Of a stretch of 64,000 nt of DNA, positions 46,801-58,228 are shown one piece after another. The translations under genes were made by a program, and so were the position numbers. How positions within the stretch are numbered: position 1 is the stretch's first letter; the number at the start of each line of letters is the position of its first letter. The stretch is taken from assembly GCF_026151205.1 (NCBI RefSeq), contig NC_087078.1:17253118-17317117 (forward strand). Reading direction: 5' to 3'. The notes below the pieces were generated by a model. The model was not told the DNA's origin, made no database searches, and saw only the letters and a program-made list of their open reading frames with translations. This DNA is from Bolinopsis microptera (taxonomy: Eukaryota; Ctenophora; Tentaculata; Lobata; Bolinopsidae).

Positions 46801-49800
46801 AGAAGGATGATGTGGTGATGGGAGAGAGAGTTCTCACTATCTTGGGACCTGAAGACGGTTTGTGATATTCTATGATTACCTTCATCACTCTTAATATCGC
46901 CTGTTTTAAAACGTAAAATGTCAAACCTAACCGGAACCAAAACATTAGCGTAATTTTTACATATTTACAAAAAGTTCATGTCATTTACTCTATTTCCCAA
47001 TCATAACAACCAATCCTCACTGTAGGAGTCAACAAGACCATGGAGTACATTATCAAGGAGAAATTCCGAGACGACCCAACCTCCACCTCCATCACCAACC
47101 TGGACTACTCATCCTACATGGACGCTAACGGTGGTCTGGGTATGGGTGGAATGAACAACATGGGATCCACTGCCTCCCTTAACTACGGATCTTTTGATGG
47201 TACGGCGCCCAAAGGTTGCATTCTTTTTGGTTTTTTATCATTGAAATTTTCGTTCGTTCAAATGTATTTTGCTCTTCTATTTCATTAATTATATGTGGTT
47301 TGATTGGTTCTGATTTGAGCCCTCAGCAGTAATTGATCGGTGTATTATTGTTACGTTATTAACATAATATTTCCAGGTGGACAAGATATGAGCCAGGTTA
47401 ACCTTATCCAGACTCTTCTACAGAACCAAAACCAACAACAATCTTCACCGAACCAGGTTTGTCAAGCCTCAAATATTTAGAGTTGGAGGTCTGCTCAGTC
47501 AAATTATAAATTGCGAATCAAACTGCCATGTTCATAAAGCAAATGGTTTTAAAATAGTCTAAGTTAACATTATACAGCAGAGCAACCAGTACAGTGGCTA
47601 TCAGAACGCAGGAGGATATGGTGGTAACAGTGGAAATGCTGTTAACAACTTCATGTCTGCCTCTCAGCAAAACCAACAGCAGAACCAACAGCAACAACAA
47701 CAGCAGCAGGTACATATACATCATTGTTTTTAGCATGTTATCATTAATGGACGTCACTTCATCAACATTTTACTTGTAAGTTGTTAATCATTTGAAATCA
47801 TTCATTCAGATTATGTCATATAGGAATTTTGGACATTCACATCACGTTTGATTGTTTCACTATTTATTCTTGCAGAATAACACAAATATATTTCAAGCAG
47901 ATGTATAATATAGCTCACAATCTACAAACACCTCACCTCACCTACACGCACATTTACTGGATATCAACTCAACAATTACTCCTCCACCTCATTTCTCCAA
48001 CATTCATTTACATCTCAACATTCATTACAATTTCATAAACATCTATTAATCACAATCATCATCATTTATCATAATCAAGTTAGCCGGCCCATCATCATAA
48101 TTCACAATCACTTCACTCACTATCACTTCACTCACTATCACTTCACTCACTATCACTTCACTCACTATCACTTCACTCACTATCACTTCACTCACTATCA
48201 CTTCACTCACAATCACTCATTTAGGTGGCCCCTAAAATTTAAGGCGGCCCCTAATCTTTAATCACAATCACCTCACTCACTATCACTCATTTAGGTGGCC
48301 CCTCAAAGTTAGGCGGCCCCTAATCATTAATCACAATCACCTCACTTACTATCACTTCACTCACAATCACTCATTTAGGTGGCCCCTAAAATTTAAGGCG
48401 GCCCCTAATCATTAATCACAATCACTTCACTCACAATCACTTCACTCACAATCACTTCACTCACATCACTCACAATCACTTCACTCACAATCACTTCACT
48501 CACTATCACTCATTTAGGTGGCCCCTCAAAGTTAGGCGGCCCCTAATCATTAATCACAATCACCTCACTCACTATCACTCATTTAGGTGGCCCCTCAAAG
48601 TTAGGCGGCCCCTAATCATTAATCACAATCACCTCACTTACTATCACTTCACTCACAATCACTCATTTAGGTGGCCCCTAAAATTTAAGGCGGCCCCTAA
48701 TCATTAATCACAATCACTTCACTCACAATCACTTCACTCACAATCACTTCACTCACAATCACATCACTCACAATCACTTCACTCACAATCACTTCACTCA
48801 CTATCACTCATTTAGGTGGCCCCTCAAAGTTAGGCGGCCCCTAATCATTAATCACAATCACCTCACTCACTATCACTCATTTAGGTGGCCCCTCAAAGTT
48901 AGGCGGCCCCTAATCATTAATCACAATCACCTCACTTACTATCACTTCACTCACAATCACTCATTTAGGTGGCCCCTCAAAGTTAGGCGGCCATTAATCA
49001 CAATCACTTCACTCACTATTACTTCACTCACAATCACTCATTTAGGTGGCCCCTCAAAGTAAGGCGGCCCCTAATCATTAATCACAATCACTTCACTCAC
49101 AATCACTTCACTCACCATCACTCATTTAGGTGGCCCCTAAAATTAAAGGCGGCCCCTAATCATTAAACACAATCACTTCACTCACAATCACTCATTTAGC
49201 CTTTAGGTGGCCCCTCAAAGTTAGGCGGCCCCTCATCATTAATCACAATCACTTCACTCACAATCACTTCACTCACAATCACTTCACTCACCATCGCATC
49301 ACTCATTTAGGTGGCCCCTAAAATTTAAGGCGGCCCCTAATCATTAATCACAATCACTTCACTCACAATCACTTCACTCACAATCACTTCACTCACGATC
49401 CCTTCACTCACCATCACTCATTTAGGTGGCCCCTCAAAGTTAGGCGACCCCTCATCATTAATCACAATCACTTCATTTACTATTAATTCACTCACTTTCA
49501 CTTCAGGAGCATGTCACCCTCAAATAATATGAATAAGTTAAAACAGGTAAGGTAGAGGGTTTGTGTGGCAGTTTACACAGCCCCCTCCCCCCTCCACACT
49601 ATCACTCATCAGCATTCAGCATATTATATCATTTACATATTACCATATCATTAGCATATTAACATATCATATTACCATACCATCACTCACTATCACATCA
49701 ACGCAACATCTACTAAATCTATAACCCATCCTCTGCTACCCTGGCCCTGTATCTCACTAACCTTCTTATCTCTCTCAGCAAAACAACAACAGCTCCAACC

Positions 49801-50520
49801 AAGCTGAAGTAATAGCTCGGGTTCTACAAGCCCTGCCTAACAATGCTCTCTCCAACACCTCTAACCTGGCTAATACCATCATGCTCATTCAGGCTTTATC
49901 TGGTGAGTTTTATATCTCCTCTGGGGTTTTAAATGGTAAACCAATGTTTGGATATACCAATGCAATGATTTGATTTCTTTACAAAATACTTTAAAGACTA
50001 AGAATAACCAATATTTCAGGTAACAACAACAACAACTCTAACAATAACATGCCCCAAATGAACCAGCAGCGAATTTCAGCACCGGTTCCTTCTAAATCAT
50101 CTCTTAAACCTTTCATTCCCCGACCAGATGATGTCAAATACAAGGTTCGTAGTGATTTCTAATAATAAATCTGACTATAATTTGACTGGTTAAAAAAGTA
50201 TTGAGTAAATATAACTACTAACATTAAAAAGTGGCTCACCAGTCCCACGTTTACAGGTTGAGATCCCAGACTCACTGGTAGGCCGCGTGCTCGGCAGACT
50301 TGGAGCCACCATCACTGAGATCCAGAACACGAGTGGGTGCGAGGTAAAGTTCTCACAGAGAGGAGAGTACGTGCCCGGCACTCAGAACAGACTGCTGTAC
50401 GTGTGCGGTCAACAAGCAGGCTGCAAGATCGCTCAGCAACTCATCTTGAGCAAGATTGAGGGGGACGCAGGTGACGTTTCTAGTTCAGACTTCGTTTTTG
50501 AACAGATTCCCAATAACTAA
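40626..50520 (+). CDS. NOVA: NOVA/pasilla-type three-KH-domain splicing regulator
   Basis: Coding exons: 40626-40830 (1b), optional 43895-44435, 44721-44830, 46318-46443, 46623-46857, 47026-47199 (or a later donor at 47214), 47377-47456, 47578-47709, 49779-49902, 50020-50144, 50257-50520. All junction phases agree. With exon 1b spliced to 44721 the protein is about 524 aa, near the ~500 of vertebrate NOVA. KH1 (PGHYLLKLLVPPPVAGSIIG, loop GRGG) spans two exons. KH2 has MKMVVTNSTAGMIIGKGGATV and is followed by the family's KEKFRDDP motif. A Gly/Asn/poly-Gln linker follows, then KH3 (EIPDSLVGRVLGRLGATITE, loop GRLG, with GEYVPGTQNR). NOVA proteins bind clustered YCAY in pre-mRNA in the nucleus and control alternative splicing. 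Start 40626 is the first ATG in exon 1b. PCBP and hnRNP K are less likely, because the KH3 VPGTxNR pattern and the linker fit NOVA. Confidence 0.88.
41557..41882. mobile_element. 326-bp TIR element in NOVA intron
   Basis: CAGTTGGAGCTCCATAGAGA at 41557 is mirrored by GTCTCTGGAGCTCCAACTG ending at 41882. The shared TIR is about 26 bases including GTGCACC, with two or three mismatches. The inside carries GGCGGCGGTCTG repeats (about 41598-41650). No flanking duplication was found, so the copy is old or was formed by another route. Confidence 0.65.
42992..43435 (+). other. 147-codon open frame over a 30-bp repeat, probably not a gene
   Basis: The frame has a long hydrophobic stretch (LFLFLVMLLCVYSTLILALA) and four in-frame 10-residue repeats (MLLPGQDWLR type). 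It lies in a NOVA intron or 5' UTR region and has no family match. Strongly T-rich DNA makes hydrophobic frames by chance, so coding status is doubtful. Confidence 0.2.
43231..43347 (+). repeat. 30-bp tandem repeat, four copies
   Basis: Starts AATGTTGTTACCTGGACAGG; alternating copies differ as ACCTGG/ATCTGG, so the higher-order unit is 60 bp. Confidence 0.92.
43895..44435 (+). CDS. NOVA: NOVA candidate alternative exon with Pro/Ser-rich N-terminal extension
   Basis: ATG at 43895 opens 180 codons rich in Pro, Ser, Tyr and Phe (SPPAP, SSSSFFSNF, YSMPPPAPLHPYTPP) and ends in phase 1 at CAA-G/GTAGCT. It can be an alternative first exon. It can also be an internal cassette: an acceptor CTCAACGCAG at 43871 would start it at 43872 in phase 1, symmetric with its end. 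The sequence looks like an intrinsically disordered region. Its low GC flanks against GC-rich, C-biased codons support true coding. Confidence 0.6.
45205..46110 (-). mobile_element. 5'-truncated LINE (RT thumb to C terminus), antisense in NOVA intron
   Basis: The minus-strand frame runs to a stop at 45205-45207 and matches the part of CR1/L2-type ORF2 after the YADD box: DILRLQKDIDYLHDWS, MRFHPDKCKVLTV, DYVDHEKDLGVIV, RRVLYLTLVRSLFEHCSVIW, ISKLEGLQKRAIKWI and a final WNHIPLDIREI. It is intact and open over more than 300 codons, so the insertion is fairly recent. The catalytic part is missing. It lies between the two KH1 exons. Confidence 0.88.
48092..49506 (+). repeat. NOVA intronic minisatellite, saturated with UCAC/UCAU
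   Basis: A mosaic of a 15-base unit (CACTTCACTCACAAT) and a ~50-base unit (CATTTAGGTGGCCCCT... GGCGGCCCCTAATCATTAAT) is arranged in higher-order blocks for about 1.4 kb. On the NOVA transcript strand the 15-base unit holds three UCAC motifs, each a YCAY. The flanks (47930-48090 and 49590-49720) are also rich in UCAU/UCAC. Confidence 0.95.
49507..49546 (+). promoter_or_regulatory. candidate NOVA poison exon
   Basis: A 40-base segment lies between a strong acceptor (CTTTCACTTCAG) and a consensus donor (CAG/GTAAGG). Inserted between the 47709 and 49779 exons, which are phase 0, it would bring an in-frame TAA after six codons and shift the frame. It lies immediately after the YCAY-rich array. 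This is inference from sequence only. Confidence 0.4.
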
Positions 50521-51600
50521 TGCGTGACACCCAACCTGCTCATGCGCGCGGCGTGACGTCATCTGGATGACGTCATGTCACGTGACATGGTTATCACGTG
50601 ATTCACTGTCATCGTCCTCTCGTGAGCTAATCCTCATAATATTTCGGAAATTACCCTGGCCCTCCTTAAATTGTCGGCTTGGTTGTGCTGACCTTTATAT
50701 GCACACGGGAACCCATTTCATCTTATAATGGTATTTTCATTTATTTAACAAATATAATAGTAATACGATTGGTAACTTATGAAATACTCACTTTAATTAA
50801 ATTGGCACTTAAACGTCACTGCACCCATTTTCACCGTAAATATAAAAAATTACACTTTTGCAAAATTTGTACGATTTAATATCAGTTTGAGAGAAAGAGG
50901 ATACATTATGATGTATGATTATAAAGTTAGAATAAGATTTTCACTTATAATACGTATTTATACGTATTTATGGTATGATTATGGTATTTAGAACTGGTGT
51001 GCTTTTTACGAATGTATTAATTTATTTTTGTCAAGAACACTCTCATAACGATAGAAAAAATTAAGGTATTTATTAGTATGTACTCACAATAAATTATAAC
51101 GTTTCATCTTAGAGCTTCAAGGTTATTAGTACACTGTGAAGGGAATATATTTTGGGTAATTGCTTGGATTATTTTGTTTGTTTATTACCATTTAAAGATT
51201 TTGAATGTTTGTTGCTCCGCTCCGCCATGTAAAATGTTGTTATTACCTTAAATCGTTCAAAAAAACCGTTTTATCAACTCCAAATCCGGCCTCATCGGAT
51301 TTTTTGTAAACTTACATACTTTATCAGTAATTTACAGTGATATTAGCAACTTAATTTATCATAATATATATCAAATATTCGACCGTCCACGCTTATTTTA
51401 TCGTCGTACTGTTAGGGGCTTAGCAAGACTAATTATTGGTGTGATTATCCATGAAATTCAAGATTCACCTCCCATTGTTCACACTTCATCCCCCAGGTTT
51501 CTTCTCAAGTTCATGCGTCGTTTTTGAGATGTGTCTAAATAACGAACACAAGGCATTCGATCATGATGTGCCCATGCACGACGTTCCCATGATTGTGGGA
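50521..51600 (+). other. NOVA 3' UTR and flank
   Basis: Non-coding after the stop. The first AATAAA is at 51088-51093, a candidate polyadenylation site; others follow further down (for example near 52670). Confidence 0.5.
50554..50602. promoter_or_regulatory. paired CRE and E-box palindromes
   Basis: Two full TGACGTCA sites (50554-50561 and 50568-50575) are followed by the 12-base palindrome TGTCACGTGACA (50576-50587) and ATCACGTGAT (50593-50602). These are consensus CREB/ATF and bHLH sites. Confidence 0.6.
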
Positions 51601-51630
51601 TGACGTCACATCGTTATGACGTCACGTGAC
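51601..51630. promoter_or_regulatory. second CRE pair with E-box
   Basis: TGACGTCA at 51601-51608 and 51617-51624; the second runs into GTCACGTGAC. The layout repeats that at 50554-50602, about 1 kb away. Confidence 0.55.
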
Positions 51631-51639
51631 ATATCACGC

Positions 51640-51960
51640 ATCATGTGACAATTCATCTCACACTTTCTACAACTCACCCCTCTTCAACGCACACTCATCA
51701 TATTATATATCGGACATTTCATATAGGACACTCATACTTTACATGACACTTTTACATTATCATAACACTTATATTTATTATATTATTATATCATTACACC
51801 TTACATTATCATGACACTTATATTATTATATTATTACACTTAATATAACATTATCATTACACTTACACTACATTTTCATAACACTTATAATATCGCATTG
51901 CATTATCATAACACTTTTATTATTATTTAATATTCTTAACACTCATCTTTACATATCGTA
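51640..51960 (+). repeat. UCAU/ACACUU-rich degenerate repeat
   Basis: Irregular copies of 'cattatcataacactta' (about 51750-51920). If the NOVA transcript extends this far, this is a YCAY-rich 3' UTR segment. Confidence 0.5.
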
Positions 51961-53330
51961 CTTTTCACCATATACTTGTTGATATACGTACAATTTATAC
52001 GTGTTGATACACGTGTAACATTTTTCATTATATACTTTCACATCTCATAAGTCACATCCATAAGGGTTTTAGCTTTAAAATTTTGGGGTATTATCCCGAA
52101 TGTTTTGGAAATTTGAATTATTGTCATTCTCAACCTGCCTTCTCGATATCTTTTGACATTTTATACAATGTTTAGATATCTGGAAAGTGGGAATAATTGT
52201 AATCGACTGTCTCGAGTTACATTTTGGACTTCGGTCAGATCATGAATCAAGAAAGTCGATTTTCGATAGCCTAAAGTTGCTGGTGTAAATTCATGAAATC
52301 TAAAGATTGCCAACACTCTAACATAACCCTTCATCATCATCATTCACATTTAATTACCTTCGATCAGAAATATAAAGCTCTAAAGCGAGCTAAATATTTC
52401 ATGGATTTTCACTCCAAATTTTTCATTTACTTAAATGGCTGGGAAATGATTTTTGATGTTTGTAATTCCTTGAATTGCATTTACAGTTTACACTTTAGAT
52501 TTTGCTTAACATGCACAAAGATTAGATGTTTGGTGTTACGCTAATGTAAGTTTTTACATTATGATTTGCCATATTATGATAACAATATTCGAGAGACATG
52601 AAATATTATTATCTTGTAGTTTTAGTGCACCGAAAAACTACCAGCTCATGTTTGGATGCGTGTTGGAATAAATGAAGAATATCATACCGAATTTTTTCAT
52701 TTCTTTTTCGGTGCTCTAGAATCCCCTTATCTTTTAATTTAATTTAGAATCTCTGGATGGTCCCTTCACCACACGAAATTAAATCATCATTTAGCTATCA
52801 CCCTGTATTTAATTTAAAGAACACTTTTTAAGGTGAACTTTTGAGTTCACCTTGATGATGATTATAAGCGATGAATAACTAATTTCGTGTTTTGAGGTAC
52901 ATACTATATTATTAGTCATACTCTCACTTATATTCACGTAGAATGATCACCTTACACGATGATAATATAAAGTAAATTATCATCATGGATATTACTGTAA
53001 TATTTAAATTCTCTCACTATTATTATTTGTTGCCGCTGTGTCGGGTAGCTGCGGTACAACCTGTGTCCTGTGTGATCCGAGATACATTTAAAATTTTCAG
53101 AAAATTCTCCTATATAAGTGTACTTACTTGTCTCACTCAATCAAGATCAGTCAAACGATCAATCAAATCAAAAATCAATCAAATCAAAAATCACTCAATT
53201 CTTGAAAATATTCATGATCATCGATCTGTCAGAGCGTATGAAAAAAGATGATAGAAAACTAATTTTTGATTCTTGTCCTTATTTTGGGGTAGGGGAATAT
53301 AAAGCTAGTTCTTATCTAGGAACGGTTTTA
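51961..53330. other. intergenic, with a perfect hairpin
   Basis: No gene recognised. AAGGTGAACT / AGTTCACCTT forms a perfect 10-pair stem with a 4-base loop at about 52829-52852. Confidence 0.45.
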
Positions 53331-53389
53331 AGTTGAGAAATATGACCATTTAACTTGTTTGGAGTAGTTGGTACATGTACATGTACAGT

Positions 53390-53550
53390 GAAACAGTATA
53401 TATTTAGTATAATAGCAGGTGGTAAAGTGGTACTGTATAGTTGGTAGTAAAGTGGGAAGTTTTGGGGGAAAAAAACATCCGCGGTAAATCGGGGTTTGCG
53501 GTAAATCGGGACACGTTGAATCAGGGTATGCCAAGTAGCAAAAAGGTACA
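53390..53550. repeat. MITE-like fragment (aaacatccgcggtaaatcgg family)
   Basis: Shares 'aacatccgcggtaaatcgggg' with 54440-54460 and tandem 'ggtagtaaagtgg' motifs. Related to the element at 14856-14950. Confidence 0.5.
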
Positions 53551-54413
53551 AAATAGTTGAATGTAAAGTGGTACAGTTTAGTTTGAAGTTAAGTGGTACA
53601 ATATATATTTAGTAGTATCTGGCACTCTGCGGTCTCCTAGTAGTTGTATATTTAGGTGTGTAACTGAGGTTTTGACACGTACCGTGTTACAGAGGTTGTG
53701 ACACGTGCTACAGAGGTTGTGACACGTGCTAGTTGTTGTGTACGTGTTTAAGTTGTTGTATGTAGATTGTAGATGTGTTCCTGTAACCAAGGTAACCACG
53801 TATTGACACGTGTCCCCCGGTCCCTCCTCAAAGAGCAGCTCAACTCTCAGGAGAATATTAACTTGTACTCTGCACACTTTCTCATGTGTTATTTGTCGGG
53901 GTGGTGGTTTGTTACAACACTCGCTCTATACATTACCTTTAGTCCACTTTATAATGCGTTATACCGTAATTAAAACCAACTGGGCATCATCAGAACCCGC
54001 CCAGCATATAAATAATAACGTGGTTAAGTCTAGATTCATCCACTTTTTTAAATCTCGCAACTGAAATTATGATACTAATTTGTGGTTACTAAGTTGGTCC
54101 AGTGAGCCACCTATGTGAGTTGAATCTGTATCAGTGTAAACATAATAATTTAATATGCACATGATATTAATAATAAAGAAGGTAGTTGCTTGGTGCAGTT
54201 CACGTGACATTACGTCACTCTAACGCGCTGTCAGACTAGTACAAGAGCTGGGATCCAGGTTTAATTAGTTAGACCACACCTACAAACGATGTGCAATACA
54301 TCCAGTTCAGGGTGGTGATTAGTTTTTAAGTGGTTTAAAGCGACCAGATTAAATGTGCGACGCTCTTAGAAAATAGAAGATGTAAAATTAAATGTGATTA
54401 GTTCTTACTTTTA
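53551..54413. other. intergenic, no gene
   Basis: Contains three 'gttgtgacacgtgcta'-type repeats at about 53680-53740 (CACGTG-like). No coding exon is recognised. Confidence 0.4.
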
Positions 54414-54522
54414 AATTACTGTAAAGTAAGGGGAAAGGAAACATCCGCGGTAAATCGGGGTTTTGTTAGTTAACATTATACATGTTAAGCCCCCATGTTA
54501 ATCGGGGTTTTACTGTAATATG
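54414..54522. mobile_element. MITE with TACTGTAAA / TTTTACTGTA ends
   Basis: The left end (TTACTGTAAAGTAAGGGG) and the right end (GGGGTTTTACTGTAA) are imperfect inverted repeats. The inner AAATCGGGGTTTT occurs twice. Same family as 14856-14950 and 53390-53550. Confidence 0.5.
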
Positions 54523-54944
54523 ATAACATGAAAATTTATGATATTACATTTATCTTTATATCTACTCAATGAACCTATTCATTTCATGCTGGGCCTTTTA
54601 ACCGTAAACTTTCGGCTGCATTAAGACTAGAATCATATTACACGCTGCAAAATTCAGAGCAACCTTGTCGACAAATTGTACTTTAAAACTTTGTATAATA
54701 AAGTTTACGTTTGGTAACACGACATGAGGTTAATTTTTCAAAGTATGCAAACTGTCAAAAAAAATCAAGACCACTGCAATGAGAGTTCATGTTTCGTCGG
54801 ATTTATCATTTGATAGTGGTATTGCTATGTAGAAAGGCGTGAGATTGGTTATGTCCCTGATAAGTGAGTCTTACACTTCTGTATGCTGAACACTGCACCA
54901 ATGATTGTAATGTGTTGCCACGAACTTCTTAGCTATCGCTATCT

Positions 54945-55318
54945 GGTTACTGTTAGTTGGTTACTGTTAGTTGGTTACTGTTAGTTGGTTACTGTTAGTT
55001 GGTTACTGTTAGTTGGTTACTGTTAGTTGGTTACTGTTAGTTGGTTACTGTTAGATGGTTACTGTTAGTTGGTTACTGTTAGATGGTTACTGTTAGTTGG
55101 TTACTGTTAGTTGGTTACTGTTAGATGGTTACTGTTAGTTGGTTACTGTTAGTTGGTTACTGTTAGTTGGTTACTGTTAGATGGTTACTGTTAGTTGGTT
55201 ACTGTTAGATGGTTACTGTTAGTTGGTTACTGTTAGTTGGTTACTGTTAGATGGTTACTGTTAGATGGTTACTGTTAGATGGTTACTGTTAGTTGGTTAC
55301 TGTTAGATGGTTACTGTT
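54945..55318 (+). repeat. 14-bp minisatellite, about 26 copies
   Basis: Unit GGTTACTGTTAGTT, with interspersed copies ending GAT instead of GTT. It shows no other variation, implying recent expansion. Confidence 0.97.
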
Positions 55319-58228
55319 CGAATGTGTAAGATGGACGTAAGGGGGTTTACCTCGGGTGAAGGTGTATGCAGGTGTTTTGCTTCATGTCATATATGTTAGG
55401 AATAGATTAAAGAACAGCAATAGTATAACAGATTATATCACCGGTATCAATACACAGAGCAATACACAGAGCAATATCTTTCTTCCAGATTTGAACATTT
55501 ATTGTATGATCCATAGCAATCTGATAGTTAGATTTGATTAGCAGAATTATTTACATGCTCCTAAACTTGGCAAAATGTCATGTGATGGGATTGCTAGCTA
55601 GCGATTGGACATGACCTGTAGCATGTATGGTCAAAAATCGTTCTGTAGTTAAGCCAATAGATAATTCGTATTCGAGAATTTGGCCAAAAGCAACAAGGTA
55701 ACTAACTACTAGCGGTTATAATAAACTACTTGAATTACAGTAGATTTGAATCGTGATGGGATTGGTAATGTTCAATTTTAAAGCCAGATAATATCCCTCT
55801 TGATACATTCCTCTTTAAAGATACATTTAATCGAGCAGTTTTTTAATCCTCTTCTCTTCTTAAAGACGTGATGGTTCTATTGTTACTATCTGTAACATGT
55901 TACATTTATATTTTTATGAATGGTTATTAAGAGCTATGGGAATATGAATCAGTGAGTGTAGCTCACACGGTTTAGTATCTGTCATCACTTCTGAATAATG
56001 GCTCATCTTATTTCGAGGTTCACATGCATCAGACGTTAAAAGCCAATAAAAATAAAGGACACTAGCCTATCAAACTATAGTACTGTGTGGAGACTCTTTA
56101 TTTCAACGCCTACCCTGATTTTAAAGGCACCCGGAATTGTGTGATGGGAGGGTAGTATTGTCAGCACTTTTAGGAGCCTTTAAAACGGTAGCAATTTTTC
56201 AAAATTCAGTAGTTTAACTTACTTACACCATAGGAAATGTGTGTGGGTGTCACAATGGAAATTACCTAACCATGCCATTTCAGCAACTTCAATCAAGTTT
56301 CAGCAACTTCATGACTATTCAGCCCCTTAAGCTCATGCACCCGTCTTGCTCCAGAAATCATTCAACAGTCAAGTGTAACACCTAAACAGCTCATCGCTAA
56401 CACTCATTGCACATTGAGTCAGGTAATCTATGTGACATATGTAAACGCTGATTGCACATTTTGTAATGATTATTCCATGAAACCACCCTTTGTCAGACAG
56501 GCGCGGCGCGCAAAAAGTATGAAATTTCAGCATTGGGAGCATCTTAACTTGCACATTTCTTCAGTAGTTCACTATCTTCATCACTGTTTGGCATTCGTTG
56601 CGCGCTTAGCGCGCGTAGACAAATTACCCACCGAAAATGATAAATATCTTCTTTCAGGTTCGATCAAATCTTGGGAACAAATGAAGTGACCCAACCTCTA
56701 AAACGATGTCTATCTGCTAGTCAGTACTCAATAGAAGAAGTTTATGAAAAAGCATGGTTTCTGGTAATCTGGTAAGTTTTACATACTGCTTCTAGAATCT
56801 TCTTTTGCAAAATTTGACTGATCTTGGTTACTGTGACCGACTTGCAGCAGACGATGGGCCAATTTTTATATTTGTCAATGGTTTGGTTTGCATGTTGGTA
56901 ACAGCATGGGACCCTCAATAACAGAGGAAAGGGTATAATATGGCCCGAATTTGGCTTAGGTTATTTGTTAACGAACCCATACTGTCACCTACATTGAACA
57001 CATGTTTTTAACAGTAACACTCCAGTAACGGTCATTCTTTAATTTTTGTCAAGGATTTAAAATCAAATATCATTCAATATTGAAGGTCATATTTAAAGAT
57101 CATATCCAGATATTTTTCCGGACGTATTTTTGGCGCGAATTTCGCCGCGCTTTTAACAATTCGCGCGTTTTATCGTGCACTTTGCCGCGCTTTTTTACCT
57201 GTCTCGCATGATACCGTGCATCTTGATTCTTGCTGCAGGAAATGTTAACAGTAGACGTTAGACAAAGCGTGCATTCCAATTTCATTTATCATGGATCATT
57301 TCCTTTCAATAACATTTCTTTTTCAGTTTTCGGGAGCTACCAATGAATTGCTACTTGATCAACCGAATCTATGATTCAGCTTCTACCATTACAAGAACAG
57401 GGAACCGCACCAGTGACGAAATATTTAAGTACTTAAGGCGAAGAGACAGTGGAAGGCAACAACTTTTGTCAGGGACCAACAGGTCCATTTGTAAAAATAA
57501 TAATGATAATTATTTGAAAACAGTAACTAATATCACCAAAACAAGGGAATATTTTAATCAGAATCTTTTCATCATTTTGGTGAGAAACATCTACTGAAAA
57601 TCTTGACACAGTTTGATTCAACATATTTTTTGTGAGCTTTGCCAGTTTGTTAATATTGACGATTTGTTTTTACTGAGCGGCTCTACTGTCGACATAAAAA
57701 CCAAACTGTTGTGTTAAATGTGTATAATGTAACCCTCAAAATGAGATATCGAATTCTGAAGTATAATCTAAAAAATAGTTTGATTTCTTGTTTAATGTAT
57801 CTAAGAACAGCTAATTTCCATGAATGTTAAAATAGTTCTGTTGCCAACTCTGCTCTAGAACACGCACAATGCACATCACAGATGGTTAATCGAAAAATTA
57901 ACTGACACTTTGTTTTGAGTATTAAAAGTTCGCCTTTAAATAACCTATTAGAATAACAAATTATATTAAAAATTATAATTAAATTGATAAAAACAACAAA
58001 GTAAGGTTCACCAAACATTTTGGTACTTTATTATCTGGCGGTACAGCAATACTGATACAATCACGAAATACGAATATAAAATTGAAGAAGCTGCCCCCGC
58101 TGTACAATTTAATTAAAATTGGTAGTTAAAAATTTAGAAATAGTATAAATGGTTTAATATTAAAGTTGCCATTAACATAATCTAGACAGTTTGTATAATT
58201 AGACACTCGAACGTCGAGAATTCGACAG
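55319..58228. other. intergenic, no recognised gene
   Basis: Open stretches at 56414-56689 (plus) and 57343-57597 (plus) have no family features. CG-rich GCGCG segments (about 56500-56620, 57130-57200) resemble old repeats. Confidence 0.4.

Noticed and set aside
48092-49506. CRISPR-like array from regularly spaced repeats
   Set aside because: A eukaryotic minisatellite: units are contiguous, spacers are not unique and no cas genes exist.
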